Assembly: GCA_018883945.1 (NCBI GenBank) | Contig: JAHLFF010000019.1 | Coordinates: 1 to 32,790, forward strand | DNA from: Candidatus Acinetobacter avistercoris | GTDB lineage: Bacteria; Pseudomonadota; Gammaproteobacteria; Pseudomonadales; Moraxellaceae | Length of the DNA: 32,790 bases | Direction of reading: 5' to 3' | Shown here: one piece after another, positions 1 to 7,650 of the stretch | How the letters are laid out: every line of letters starts with the position of its first letter | How positions within the stretch are numbered: position 1 is the first letter of the stretch | The notes under the pieces: generated by a model | Databases searched by the model: none | Told to the model about the DNA's origin: nothing | The model's input: only the letters and a program-made list of their open reading frames with translations | Position numbers and translations under genes: made by a program

Positions 1-1068
1 CGCGGTACGTTTATTAAAGCGGAAACGTATTTAGAACATTTAAACCCTGAATATTTACGTTATTACTTTGCGTCTAAGTTGTCCGATAAAGTTGAAGATT
101 CTGACTTGAACTTGGATGATTTCGTACAAAAAGTGAATTCGGACTTGGTGGGTAAAGTGGTGAACATCGCCAGCCGTTGTGCAAAATTCATCAATACTAA
201 ATTTGACAATAAACTCTCTGCGACTTGTGCAGAACCTGAATTGGTTCAAAGCTTCATCGATGCGGGTATTTCAATCGCTGCTCAATATGAGGCTCGTGAA
301 TTCTCTGCTGCGATTCGAGAAATCATGTCATTGGCAGATAAAGCGAATCAATATATTGATGAGAAAAAACCTTGGGCATTGGCGAAGATTGAAGGTGAAG
401 ACCAACAAGTCCATGACGTCTGCTCTGTGGGTATTAATTTATTCCGTCAATTGGCGATTTACCTTGCTCCTGTCTTGCCAACATTGGCAGCTCAAGTACA
501 AGAGTTCTTGAAACTTGAATCTTTCAATTTTGCTTCTCGCACAAACATTCTTGTCGGTCATGAAATTGCATTGTTCCAACCTTTAATGCAGCGTGTTGAT
601 CCTAAAGCTGTTGCAGCGATGGTCGATGCGTCTAAAGACTCTTTGGCTGCTGCGGCTGAACCCGTCAAAGTCGAAAAGAAAAAAGAGAAGAAGGCTGATA
701 AAAAAGCTGAGCCTAAAGTCGGTGAAGCTACTCTTAACACAAGCACCATTGGCATCGAAGACTTTATGAAAGTTGATCTACGTGTCGCTGAAGTTTTAGA
801 AGCAGCGCACGTTGAAGGTTCTGACAAACTTCTTCAATTGACTTTAAATGTCGGTGAAGCTGAACCGCGTAATGTATTTAGCGGTATTCGTGAGTTCTAT
901 GAGCCTCAAGACTTAAAAGGCAAATTGGTGGTGATGGTGGCAAACCTTGCACCACGTAAGATGCGTTTTGGTATTTCAAACGGTATGGTTTTAGCTGCGG
1001 GGAATGGCGAAGGCGTTTGGGTAATTTCACCTGAAAGCGGTGCTAAACCGGGTGATAAAGTTTCTTAA
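1..1068 (+). CDS. metG: Methionyl-tRNA synthetase, C-terminal part (5' truncated by window)
   Basis: Charges tRNA-Met with methionine in the cytoplasm. The frame is open from base 1, and the first residues ([20 protein letters not shown]) are those that follow the KMSKS ATP-binding loop in MetG, so the Rossmann catalytic core lies mostly outside the window. About 355 residues are visible. They comprise the anticodon-binding helical domain (about 1-215), a lysine-rich linker ([14 protein letters not shown]), and a C-terminal EMAP/Trbp111 OB-fold tRNA-binding domain (about 255-355). That last domain contains [21 protein letters not shown] and [13 protein letters not shown]. The C-terminal domain means this is the long, dimeric MetG form. 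An in-frame TTG at 79 is internal and is not a start. A strong hairpin terminator follows 19 bases after the stop codon. Confidence 0.97.
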   Translation, partial: RGTFIKAETYLEHLNPEYLRYYFASKLSDKVEDSDLNLDDFVQKVNSDLVGKVVNIASRCAKFINTKFDNKLSATCAEPELVQSFIDAGISIAAQYEAREFSAAIREIMSLADKANQYIDEKKPWALAKIEGEDQQVHDVCSVGINLFRQLAIYLAPVLPTLAAQVQEFLKLESFNFASRTNILVGHEIALFQPLMQRVDPKAVAAMVDASKDSLAAAAEPVKVEKKKEKKADKKAEPKVGEATLNTSTIGIEDFMKVDLRVAEVLEAAHVEGSDKLLQLTLNVGEAEPRNVFSGIREFYEPQDLKGKLVVMVANLAPRKMRFGISNGMVLAAGNGEGVWVISPESGAKPGDKVS

Positions 1069-1086
1069 GATTTAAAGTCTGTGATA

Positions 1087-1118
1087 GAAAAAGCCTCTAC
1101 TGATGTAGAGGCTTTTTT
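1087..1118 (+). terminator. Rho-independent terminator of metG
   Basis: The stem GCCTCTAC (1093-1100) pairs with GTAGAGGC (105-112 of the same line, that is 1105-1112) across a TGAT loop. It is preceded by an A-run and followed by six T. It lies directly after the metG stop codon. Confidence 0.9.
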
Positions 1119-1121
1119 ATT

Positions 1122-1153
1122 TCCCTCTCCCAACCCTCTCCCTGAGGGAGAGG
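1122..1153. repeat. REP-like palindrome, left flank of HEPN gene
   Basis: A pyrimidine-rich stretch (CCCTCTCCCAACCCTCTCCC) ends in a perfect palindrome, CCTCTCCCT at 1135-1143 and AGGGAGAGG at 1145-1153. Related versions occur at 2990-3035 and 7861-7881. Such elements are common in Acinetobacter intergenic regions; calling it REP-like is inference from the repeated form. Confidence 0.6.
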
Positions 1154-1239
1154 ACTCATCCATCACTAGATTTATTCTGTATTACTCCTTCTACATTCAG
1201 GAGATTGGAAGCACTGCTTTACAATGGTCGAGGTAACTT

Positions 1240-1268
1240 TAGACACTTATCGGAAGCTCTGCTATATT
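1240..1268 (+). promoter_or_regulatory. Sigma70-like promoter for the HEPN gene
   Basis: TAGACA (1240-1245, five of six matches to TTGACA) and TATATT (1263-1268, five of six to TATAAT) are separated by exactly 17 bases. Transcription would start near 1275, leaving a leader of about 23 bases before the ATG at 1298. Confidence 0.6.
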
Positions 1269-1297
1269 TTAGTAGGACTTTTATATAAGTTATTTGG

Positions 1298-2845
1298 ATG
1301 AAATTAGAGCTAAATGAAATTAATGAAGCTATAAACGCTATTTCTAATTCTATCGATGCTGGTGAATGGACTGATGCACTAATAGGTTGTGAAATGATGT
1401 TAGGTGAATTAGAAAAAAATGCAATATCAGAGTATTCTCTTAATCTTTTTTTTAATTTAGCAAGTCATTATATTGATGCAGGCACATATTTAAGAAATAA
1501 AGATGCTGTTTTAAGTGGGATTAACATTCTTGAAAAACACCGCAGTCACTACGAAGACAAATTTATAAATCACTTCTTTTATAACTTAGCAAATGCCAAA
1601 ATTAGCATTGCAAATAATTTTGGCTATAAAAATGAATTATTAAGCTACGAAAATAGCGAACTGTATAGTGAAGCAAAAAATCTTTATTGGCAAAATTTCA
1701 AAAAAATTAACAAAGATACAAATACAAATCTTTATTATCAAAATTTAATCAATTTAGCGAATACATTAAAACAACAGTATCGATTCTCTGAAGCTATGTT
1801 TATATATGAAAAGATAGCTTTAACTAAACTAGACTACCCAGAAGCATTTCTAAATAGAGCTACATGCTTAGAAACGTTTGATAAGTTTTTAGATCATCGT
1901 ACTGAAAAAATGATTCAAGAAATAATAAAAGGCTATACCTTCGTGTATTTATCCCCATTTACAATAAGTGTATATAAACCTAGTTACTTGGAAAGAATCC
2001 ATTTTTTAAAATCTCAAATTAACGATTTTGACGAAGATGACGAAATTAAGAAAAATAAAGAAGACCTTTTGCAAATGTCTGATTTTAGACAATGGTGTAT
2101 AAAAGAAAATCTAACTTTGAATATTCATGGAATGTATTGTTCATGTATAGCCAATGAACGAGATAACTTAACATTATTTGAAGGTGTCGTTTCTTCTGAA
2201 AATATTCTAAAACACGAACAATACTTAAATCGTATTAAAGCTGAATTTTCATTAGTTCGTGCTCTCCTATATGAATCTAAATTTACTGAGAGCTCTATAG
2301 TTGATTTTGAAAGTTGTTATTCCGAATTAAATGATCATGAGATTATCAATATAAGATCAGAAAAGTTAAGAACTTGCTTCAGATTATGCTTTTCAATATT
2401 AGATAAACTAGCAATATTTTTATGTCATTATTTTTCACTTAAAATTGAAAAAAATACTGCATTTAATAACTTTTGGCATAAAAATAAATCTATTTTAGAA
2501 ATCAAAGAAAATTTTGCTTTGATTGCAATTAATAGCCTTATATACGATCTAAATGAGCAAAATGGACAATTTGGATTTTATAAAATTTGGCGAAACTCAC
2601 TAGAGCATCATATTTTATTTTTAGTTCCAGACTCATTTGAGTTATCTAATGATTCGACACATACTTATGTAAAAATCAGCGAGTTTGAAAGTAGTCTTCA
2701 GAATTTACTTCAATTTACACGATCTGCTATCTTCTCAACTGTATTCTCAATCATTGAGGATTTACGTCAAAAAAAACCTAATGATCGTGAAAATACAATA
2801 GAAATTACGGTTCATAAGAAAGATTTTAATCAATTTATTAAGTAG
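1298..2845 (+). CDS. TPR and LA2681-type HEPN domain protein
   Basis: A 515-residue soluble protein. The N-terminal half is helical with at least one clear tetratricopeptide unit (about 147-182, LINLANTLKQQYRFSEAMFIYEKI), followed by a segment with WCIKENLTLNIHG. The C-terminal region (about 345-470) matches the LA2681-type HEPN pattern. It contains FRLCFSILDKLAIFLCHYF, FNNFWHKNK and then RNSLEHH, an Rx4H motif (R432, H437) like the catalytic motif of HEPN ribonucleases. HEPN proteins often serve in toxin-antitoxin, abortive-infection or stress systems; this assignment is by pattern, not by search. The gene is visibly more AT-rich than metG and its neighbours. It has its own promoter-like sequence, lacks a close Shine-Dalgarno (AGGA is 20 bases upstream), and stands alone between REP-like and inverted repeats. 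These are signs of acquisition. No antitoxin gene is adjacent. Confidence 0.8.
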   Translation: MKLELNEINEAINAISNSIDAGEWTDALIGCEMMLGELEKNAISEYSLNLFFNLASHYIDAGTYLRNKDAVLSGINILEKHRSHYEDKFINHFFYNLANAKISIANNFGYKNELLSYENSELYSEAKNLYWQNFKKINKDTNTNLYYQNLINLANTLKQQYRFSEAMFIYEKIALTKLDYPEAFLNRATCLETFDKFLDHRTEKMIQEIIKGYTFVYLSPFTISVYKPSYLERIHFLKSQINDFDEDDEIKKNKEDLLQMSDFRQWCIKENLTLNIHGMYCSCIANERDNLTLFEGVVSSENILKHEQYLNRIKAEFSLVRALLYESKFTESSIVDFESCYSELNDHEIINIRSEKLRTCFRLCFSILDKLAIFLCHYFSLKIEKNTAFNNFWHKNKSILEIKENFALIAINSLIYDLNEQNGQFGFYKIWRNSLEHHILFLVPDSFELSNDSTHTYVKISEFESSLQNLLQFTRSAIFSTVFSIIEDLRQKKPNDRENTIEITVHKKDFNQFIK

Positions 2846-2890
2846 TTAAAACAGTCTTCAATCACATGACCTGCGACATGGATGTAGCCC

Positions 2891-2927
2891 GTTCGTTAGA
2901 GGCAAACGGATGTGCCCTCTAACGAAC
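2891..2927. repeat. 12-bp perfect inverted repeat
   Basis: GTTCGTTAGAGG (2891-2902) pairs with CCTCTAACGAAC (2916-2927) around a 13-base loop, and a short T-run follows at 2934-2938. It lies 45 bases after the HEPN stop codon. It could act as a terminator or be part of a mobile non-coding repeat. Confidence 0.7.
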
Positions 2928-2939
2928 AAAGGATTTTTG

Positions 2940-2963
2940 TTACTTTTGATCCTTCAAAAGTAA
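2940..2963. repeat. 10-bp perfect inverted repeat, second hairpin
   Basis: TTACTTTTGA (2940-2949) pairs with TCAAAAGTAA (2954-2963) across a TCCT loop. It is only 12 bases after the preceding hairpin. The two hairpins together form one structured block downstream of the HEPN gene. Confidence 0.7.
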
Positions 2964-2989
2964 GGCAAAATTTCCTCAATATATAGATT

Positions 2990-3035
2990 CCCTCACCCCG
3001 ACCCTCTCCCTGAGCAATATATGGCGCAAGAGAAG
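2990..3035. repeat. Degenerate REP-like element, right flank of HEPN gene
   Basis: CCCTCACCCCGACCCTCTCC followed by CTGA resembles the left arm of the element at 1122-1153. The right arm is broken by an unrelated stretch (GCAATATATGGCGCAAGA) before GAAGGAG. This reads as a disrupted copy of the same repeat family. Confidence 0.45.
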
Positions 3036-3111
3036 GAGCTTTCAACTAATTTTAAACTCATCAATAAATATGTTAAAAAAGATATATCCCTTTAAGTTTA
3101 ATAAGAATGCT

Positions 3112-4092
3112 ATGAAAACTTTAAAACCGCTTTTGATCGCCCTCGCCCTAAGCTCTACCACTTTCACAACAGTTCAAGCAGCCGAATCCAACACGACTAA
3201 CCACCAAGCCTCAAAACAAGTAGCAGGTTACTACCATCACCAAATCGGCAATACCCAAATCACTGCCCTACTCGATGGTACAAACTTCTTAAAACCTGAA
3301 CAATTTAAAGGGCTGAGTCCTGAACAAAAAGATGAAATTCTGAACAAATACTATGTTGATCAAAGCAAAGGTATACAAACCTCTGTGAATGCTTTCTTGA
3401 TTAAGACAGGCGATCAACTCCTCATGGTCGACAGTGGTGCTGCAAGCTGTTTTGGAGCGCATCTAGGTTCAATCTATAACAACCTCAAAGCATCGGGTTA
3501 TCAACCTGAGCAAGTGAATGGCATATTTCTCACCCACTTACATCCAGACCATGTCTGCGGTATCTCAAACAACGGCGTGCCAAATTATCCAAATGCGACG
3601 CTGCATATAGCAAAAACTGAATACGATTACTGGCTGAATCCTAAAACAGTCAATAGCTTGCCCAAAGAAAAACAAGCAGGCTTCTTAGGCACAGTTGAAA
3701 AAATTAAAGCTGCATTAGCGCCTTATGAAAAAGCCAAGAAAGTGAAAGTTTTCTCGGATAAATCACTCGCATTTGGCGGGATCACATTTAAACCGTCATT
3801 TGGTCACACACCGGGACATTACAGCTTTAAATTGAAAGCGGACGATCAAGACGTTGTATTTATTGGAGATATTGTACATTCACATACACTACAGTTTGAA
3901 AAGCCTGAAACAGCCATCGAATTCGATATTGATCAGAAATCAGCAATTCAAACCCGTCTAAAACACTTTGCAGAATATGCAAAAGATGGACAACTCATCG
4001 CTGCACCGCATTTACCCTTCCCAGGGATTGGTCATATTTATTCAAAAGATGGTTCAAGTTATCAATGGATCCCTGTCCATTTTAAAGATTAA
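3112..4092 (+). CDS. Secreted MBL-fold hydrolase, methyl parathion hydrolase-like
   Basis: A 326-residue metallo-beta-lactamase-fold hydrolase. The start is placed at the ATG at 3112 because it gives a normal signal peptide (MKTLKPLLIALALSS...VQA, cleavage near residue 23). An in-frame ATG at 3070 would add 14 poor residues. The binuclear metal motif HLHPDH is at 142-147 (H142, H144, D146, H147), GHTPGH at 231-236, the bridging Asp in IGD at 253 and the last His in APH at 300. The layout, length and phrases such as ITALLDGT, NLKASGYQPEQV and HLPFPGIGHI closely match methyl parathion hydrolase (about 331 residues), recalled from family knowledge. The fold also contains lactonases, so the natural substrate is uncertain. 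The protein is probably periplasmic. It is a single gene, convergent with the lipoprotein operon. Confidence 0.9.
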   Translation: MKTLKPLLIALALSSTTFTTVQAAESNTTNHQASKQVAGYYHHQIGNTQITALLDGTNFLKPEQFKGLSPEQKDEILNKYYVDQSKGIQTSVNAFLIKTGDQLLMVDSGAASCFGAHLGSIYNNLKASGYQPEQVNGIFLTHLHPDHVCGISNNGVPNYPNATLHIAKTEYDYWLNPKTVNSLPKEKQAGFLGTVEKIKAALAPYEKAKKVKVFSDKSLAFGGITFKPSFGHTPGHYSFKLKADDQDVVFIGDIVHSHTLQFEKPETAIEFDIDQKSAIQTRLKHFAEYAKDGQLIAAPHLPFPGIGHIYSKDGSSYQWIPVHFKD

Positions 4093-4118
4093 AAAAATCC
4101 CCTCACTGGAGGGGATCA
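4091..4118 (-). terminator. Terminator between convergent genes
   Basis: ATCCCCTC (4097-4104) and GAGGGGAT (4109-4116) form an 8-bp stem with an ACTG loop. On the minus strand the stem is followed by a run of T that overlaps the MBL-hydrolase stop codon. It therefore serves the minus-strand lipoprotein operon best and may work in both directions. Confidence 0.85.
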
Positions 4119-4152
4119 TTGATTAAGAGGATGATTGTTCAAAAAAATATTT

Positions 4153-4827
4153 TTATTGCTGTGGACTCATCGAATTTTGAACAAAATTCGGTGATCTCGG
4201 GCCGTATAAAAGTCCTTTTTGCTGAGCCAGTCGCGGGGTATAGAGCTGACTACTCACAGAGCGAGACAAGGTATATCCTTTGTCATTCAAATGATTGGCA
4301 ATTTGATCGACCAATGCACCCACCAAAGCGCCAAGTAGACCGCCATTATCGTTGGCTTGCTGCAACTTTTCTTGGCCTTCCCAAAGCAATTGACCTGTTT
4401 TTAAGTCAACCAGTTTGGCTTCAACTGCAACCGAAGCAACAGACTGTAAAACTTGGTACTTCGAACCATATTCTTTAACTTTGATGTACAACGCAGCATC
4501 CGCACCGAAAATTTCTTTTAATTTTTTCGGATCAATCGCTTGCGCATCAAAACCATTGAACACTCCATTTTCCTTGAGCATCGTATCGACGACAGCAATC
4601 GGGAAAACATAGTAGCCTGCTTCAGCGACAGGCAAAGTCACAGTTGACCAATAGCCATAAGTTGCACGAGTATCAGGTGATTCATTCACTGGCGGCAACA
4701 CCAAAATTGATTTCGGCATGTTCGCAGCAAAAGTCGCTAAATCGCGGTTATTTTTTGGCGACATTGCACAGCCTGTTAATAATGTCGTGACAACGCCAAG
4801 CGCTAAAAGTTGTTTGATTATTTTCAC
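4153..4827 (-). CDS. GNA1162/DUF799 family lipoprotein
   Basis: A 224-residue lipoprotein with signal sequence and lipobox LLTGC (acylated C20). It contains a GNA1162-like core with SILVLPPVNESPDTRATYGYWSTVTLPVAEAGYYVFP and GADAALYIKVKEYGSKYQVL. The family adopts a TolB-N/CsgG-related alpha-beta fold and is usually the third gene of a CsgG-DUF4810-GNA1162 operon, as here. The start codon is GTG and overlaps the preceding stop codon in the string GTGA, indicating translational coupling. The function is unknown; an envelope-associated role with the other two lipoproteins is likely. The tail (about 190-224) is polar and low in complexity. Confidence 0.88.
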   Translation of the reverse strand: MKIIKQLLALGVVTTLLTGCAMSPKNNRDLATFAANMPKSILVLPPVNESPDTRATYGYWSTVTLPVAEAGYYVFPIAVVDTMLKENGVFNGFDAQAIDPKKLKEIFGADAALYIKVKEYGSKYQVLQSVASVAVEAKLVDLKTGQLLWEGQEKLQQANDNGGLLGALVGALVDQIANHLNDKGYTLSRSVSSQLYTPRLAQQKGLLYGPRSPNFVQNSMSPQQ

Positions 4828-5201
4828 TTTTTAGACACTCCAGCTGCTGTACCACCCATTTTCTTTAACAGTCGATCCATCAAGACAGTCGATTCAGGAT
4901 AAACCTGACGCTCTAACTCAAAATATTCCGCTGCCCGTGTCGCATTTTGCGCATTAAGATTCATCAAACCCAAATGTGCATAAACGCCTGGTGGTACAGC
5001 CAAATTTTTCGCTTTGGCTTTTTCAACATCTTTCTCTAGCTTTAAGATTTGTTCTTGAGGTGAAGTTTTTTCAGGTAAGCTCAACAACAAATACGACTGT
5101 TGAGGATATTCCCCCCAACTGTATAAAGCTTGGGGAGCGGAGGCGCACCCCACTAAACTTAAAGTGGCCAAACCACATAAAGTTAAGAATATTTTTTTCA
5201 T
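4824..5201 (-). CDS. DUF4810 family lipoprotein
   Basis: A 125-residue lipoprotein with lipobox LVGC (C19) and a short signal peptide (MKKIFLTLCGLATLSLVGC). The mature part starts with ALYSWGEYPQQSY and is mainly helical. One TPR-like pair at about 80-115 contains YAHLGLMNLNAQNATRAAEYFELERQVYPES. This matches the DUF4810 family, which sits between a CsgG-like gene and a DUF799 gene in many proteobacteria. It overlaps the downstream gene by 4 bases and begins 22 bases after the CsgG-like gene, so all three should be co-transcribed. No enzymatic motif is visible. Confidence 0.88.
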   Translation of the reverse strand: MKKIFLTLCGLATLSLVGCASAPQALYSWGEYPQQSYLLLSLPEKTSPQEQILKLEKDVEKAKAKNLAVPPGVYAHLGLMNLNAQNATRAAEYFELERQVYPESTVLMDRLLKKMGGTAAGVSKK

Positions 5202-5223
5202 TTATTCAAACCTTTGTATGATT

Positions 5224-5898
5224 TTATTTGGTTGACCACTTGTTGGTTTGTACATCAACAACCAAATTATTCACTGCTTCACGAACAGCCAAATCTAAGA
5301 CTTTACCGTTCAAAGTCGAATCATAAGACGCTGTAGAACCAAAACCGAGTACTTCACGTTCGCTTAATGCATATTCGCCTGCACCTTGAACGGAATGTAC
5401 AACTTCAGCAGTTTTTACATCGACGACATTTAAATTCACTTTTGCATAGGCAATTTGCGTTTTACCGCGGCCTAAAATACCAAACAGTTGATGATCACCG
5501 ACTTCTTTACGACCGAATTCAGACACGTCACCAGTGAATACAAAACGTGCACCTTTAATCGCCTGAGCTGTTTTATTAAAACCTGCTTCTTGTTGTAATG
5601 CGGTCAAATTATCACGATTTAAAACTGAGAAATATCCAGTCTGCTGGAGATGTGTTTCTAGAATAGTTTTGGCTTGTCCACCTAAACGGTCAACATTATC
5701 AGAGAAGATTCCGCGCATGTAGCTTGAACGATTATCAAACTGACCAATCGAAACAGGCGTTTTGATTCCTGTATATTTAACTGCGGCTGTTGCAGCCGTC
5801 ACTTGCGGCGCTTGGATGGTTCTAGAAGTTTCAGTAGTTGAGCATGCTGACAATACGAGGCCAGTAAGAACGACTGTTAAAGTTAATTTATTAGACAT
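5224..5898 (-). CDS. CsgG/HfaB family lipoprotein
   Basis: A 224-residue lipoprotein, first gene of the three-gene operon. The lipobox is LSAC (C19). The CsgG-like region contains IGQFDNRSSYMRGIF, LETHLQQTGYFSVLNRDNL, ARFVFTGDVSEFGR and IAYAKVNLNVVDVKTAEVV. CsgG proper is a curli secretion channel in the outer membrane, but no csgA, B, E or F gene is present, and this protein is somewhat short for CsgG. A channel role is therefore only a possibility. No strong Shine-Dalgarno is seen before the ATG. The long AT-rich region upstream presumably holds the operon promoter. Confidence 0.9.
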   Translation of the reverse strand: MSNKLTLTVVLTGLVLSACSTTETSRTIQAPQVTAATAAVKYTGIKTPVSIGQFDNRSSYMRGIFSDNVDRLGGQAKTILETHLQQTGYFSVLNRDNLTALQQEAGFNKTAQAIKGARFVFTGDVSEFGRKEVGDHQLFGILGRGKTQIAYAKVNLNVVDVKTAEVVHSVQGAGEYALSEREVLGFGSTASYDSTLNGKVLDLAVREAVNNLVVDVQTNKWSTK

Positions 5899-6450
5899 AT
5901 TTTACCATAAGGTTTTATTATAAATAAGGAGCGCATGATATCAATGAAATCGCTTAAAAAGAATAATTTGTGATGAAAATCATCATTTTTTTATTTTCTA
6001 GTTCTTATCTTCTTGTTCTTATTTTCTAGTTCTTTATCTAGTTCATAATGTGATCTAAATAATTTTATCTTTAAATAATCTTATCTTTAAATGATCCCAG
6101 CTTAAAGCTTCATCTGAATCGATAAATTGACTTCATCATCAAGCAATCTACGCGCTTACTTAATTTACTCATCTTACTCAATTGAAAGAAGCCGATCTGC
6201 CAACGATGATACCGTGAAAATATTTTGATCAAAAACTTATGACCAAAAGCATCTTATTAGGGGACATTAATTAAAAGAAGATCAACGTTTAAGGTCTAAA
6301 ATTTAAGGTTTAATGATTTGGAAATGAATGAGATTAATTTTAAACTTTCATAGGGTTTGAACCTAAAGAAAGTTTCCTCTAAATATTTATTTCAATCAAG
6401 ATTTTTAAGGATCGATACGACTCAATATGAATATTAATAAGATGCTTGTG
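5899..6450. other. AT-rich gap with short repeats, no gene seen
   Basis: No convincing ORF. Bases 5990-6060 hold imperfect direct repeats of TTCTTAT and CTAGTTCT, and 6060-6095 repeats of ATCTTTAAAT. A hairpin sits at 6342-6375. The right end follows the LysE-type gene, and the left end should carry the promoter of the CsgG-like operon, though I cannot point to clear -35/-10 boxes. Confidence 0.6.
6342..6375. repeat. Imperfect hairpin downstream of the LysE-type gene
   Basis: AAACTTTC (6342-6349) pairs with GAAAGTTT (6368-6375). An inner AGG(G)TT/AACCT pairing extends the stem. It lies about 75 bases past the LysE-type stop codon and lacks a good T-run on either strand, so terminator function is doubtful. 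Confidence 0.45.
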
Positions 6451-7074
6451 TTATTTCATACCAAAAATGAGTTTTAAACCCAATACCGTCATAACAGTAC
6501 CTGCAGCACGATCAAAACCCGCTTTAAATTTTAGATACACACGGCGTGGTTTCTCTGCGGACAATGCCACAGCGACCAATGAGCACCATCCCGCATCTAT
6601 GAAAAAGCACAACAAAGGCAAGAAAAAATAATAATAAGTAGGAATAACTTTAGGTAAAAGTGCTGTAAAAATACTGGCGAGAACAATAGCAATCTTTGGA
6701 TTTGATAATTGAGTAATTAGTCCTGTCATAAATGCACGGCGTAATGACATTTGCGTTTCAGTCGTTGGATAATGATCGATCGGCTCTTTAGCATGTTTGA
6801 TGATTTTAAAAGCAAGCCAAAGTAAATAAAGACCACCACAAATTTTTAAGATGATATATGCAGATGGCACTGCCAATAAAAATGCTTGTAGACCTAATAC
6901 CGCCAGCAAACCAAATATTGCTGCACCCGCACCTGTCCCCAATGCCGTAAATAAACCATGTTTTCTTGAAATCGCAATCGAATTTTTGGCGACATAAATT
7001 GAAGTCGGCCCTGGACTCATCGCACCTAACATTAGAGCAAATGCAATTGAGCCTAAAATCCAAAATGATTCCAC
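6451..7074 (-). CDS. LysE/RhtB family amino-acid exporter
   Basis: A 207-residue inner-membrane protein with about six hydrophobic segments, the usual size for the LysE/RhtB superfamily. The diagnostic N-terminal motif is present as GAMSPGPTSIYVAKNSI (about 17-33). It is followed by a glycine-rich segment, GLFTALGTGAGAAIFGLLAVLG, and a mid-protein TQLSNPKIAIVLAS that matches the family's NPK motif. Such proteins export amino acids or related metabolites by proton exchange; the substrate cannot be told from sequence. The start is GTG at 7074, supported by a good Shine-Dalgarno (AGGGTGG) a few bases upstream. It appears monocistronic. Confidence 0.92.
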   Translation of the reverse strand: MESFWILGSIAFALMLGAMSPGPTSIYVAKNSIAISRKHGLFTALGTGAGAAIFGLLAVLGLQAFLLAVPSAYIILKICGGLYLLWLAFKIIKHAKEPIDHYPTTETQMSLRRAFMTGLITQLSNPKIAIVLASIFTALLPKVIPTYYYFFLPLLCFFIDAGWCSLVAVALSAEKPRRVYLKFKAGFDRAAGTVMTVLGLKLIFGMK

Positions 7075-7464
7075 AACGCCACCCTAATTTAAATTCACGA
7101 ACAGATTCTACAGATTTAGAAGTTGAATATCTCGCTATTTTTTTATCGATTTAAAAAAGTCAGCGTAGATCTTACTTAAATCCAGTTTAATGTGTGATGA
7201 GATGATGAATGAAATTGCTCACTTAAAAGCATTTAAATATATAAATAGATCAAGAAACTTTAGCGCACAAATTAAGCTTAGCGCATTTTTCACAAATAAA
7301 CGTGTTATTTACAACCAAGCACATTTTCAAGAATAGCTTTTTTAAATATCACTTGTTCAAACGTATCAATGAATAAACATGATGAAAGAAGTGTAATAAA
7401 CATTGAAGTTAATTCGAGATCTTTTTCATGTCATTCATCATGCAGACATTTCGAAAGATGCACC
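7075..7464. other. AT-rich gap, no gene seen
   Basis: No supported ORF or RNA gene. TTAGCGCA occurs twice, 18 bases apart (7260 and 7278). The region probably carries the promoter of the LysE-type gene at its left end. Confidence 0.5.
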
Positions 7465-7650
7465 TTAATCTTTAAGCTGAATTTGCTCAGCACTTAAATC
7501 TTGAGCAAGTTTGTAATCACGCTCATATACAGGCACACCGCCAATAATCATAGTGCGTAATTCAGTTTTAGGCTTAAATGGATCTTTGTTATCACATCCG
7601 CTGCTCAATAAGGCGATAACAATGAATATAGCTTGGGTAAGTGTTTTCAT
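7465..7650 (-). CDS. Small putative lipoprotein (61 aa)
   Basis: A 61-residue protein with a clean lipoprotein signal (MKTLTQAIFIVIALLSSGC, acylated C19) and a strong Shine-Dalgarno (GAGGGGG, about 4 bases before the ATG), so it is probably translated. The mature part is only 42 residues. Its middle, ELRTMIIGGVPVYERDY, resembles the last beta strands of secreted amidohydrolases (pattern T-[IV]-[IV]-G-G-x-x-V-Y). The gene might therefore be the fused ends of a larger amidohydrolase after an internal deletion. That is inference; it may equally be a genuine short lipoprotein. Confidence 0.6.
   Translation of the reverse strand: MKTLTQAIFIVIALLSSGCDNKDPFKPKTELRTMIIGGVPVYERDYKLAQDLSAEQIQLKD

Noticed and set aside
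2880..3035. Insertion sequence flanking the HEPN gene
   Set aside because: Inverted repeats are present but there is no transposase ORF and no matching pair of terminal repeats with target duplication.
4119..4478. 119-aa plus-strand ORF opposite the GNA1162 lipoprotein gene
   Set aside because: Antisense to a well-supported lipoprotein gene, with no family resemblance and no ribosome site; a shadow frame.
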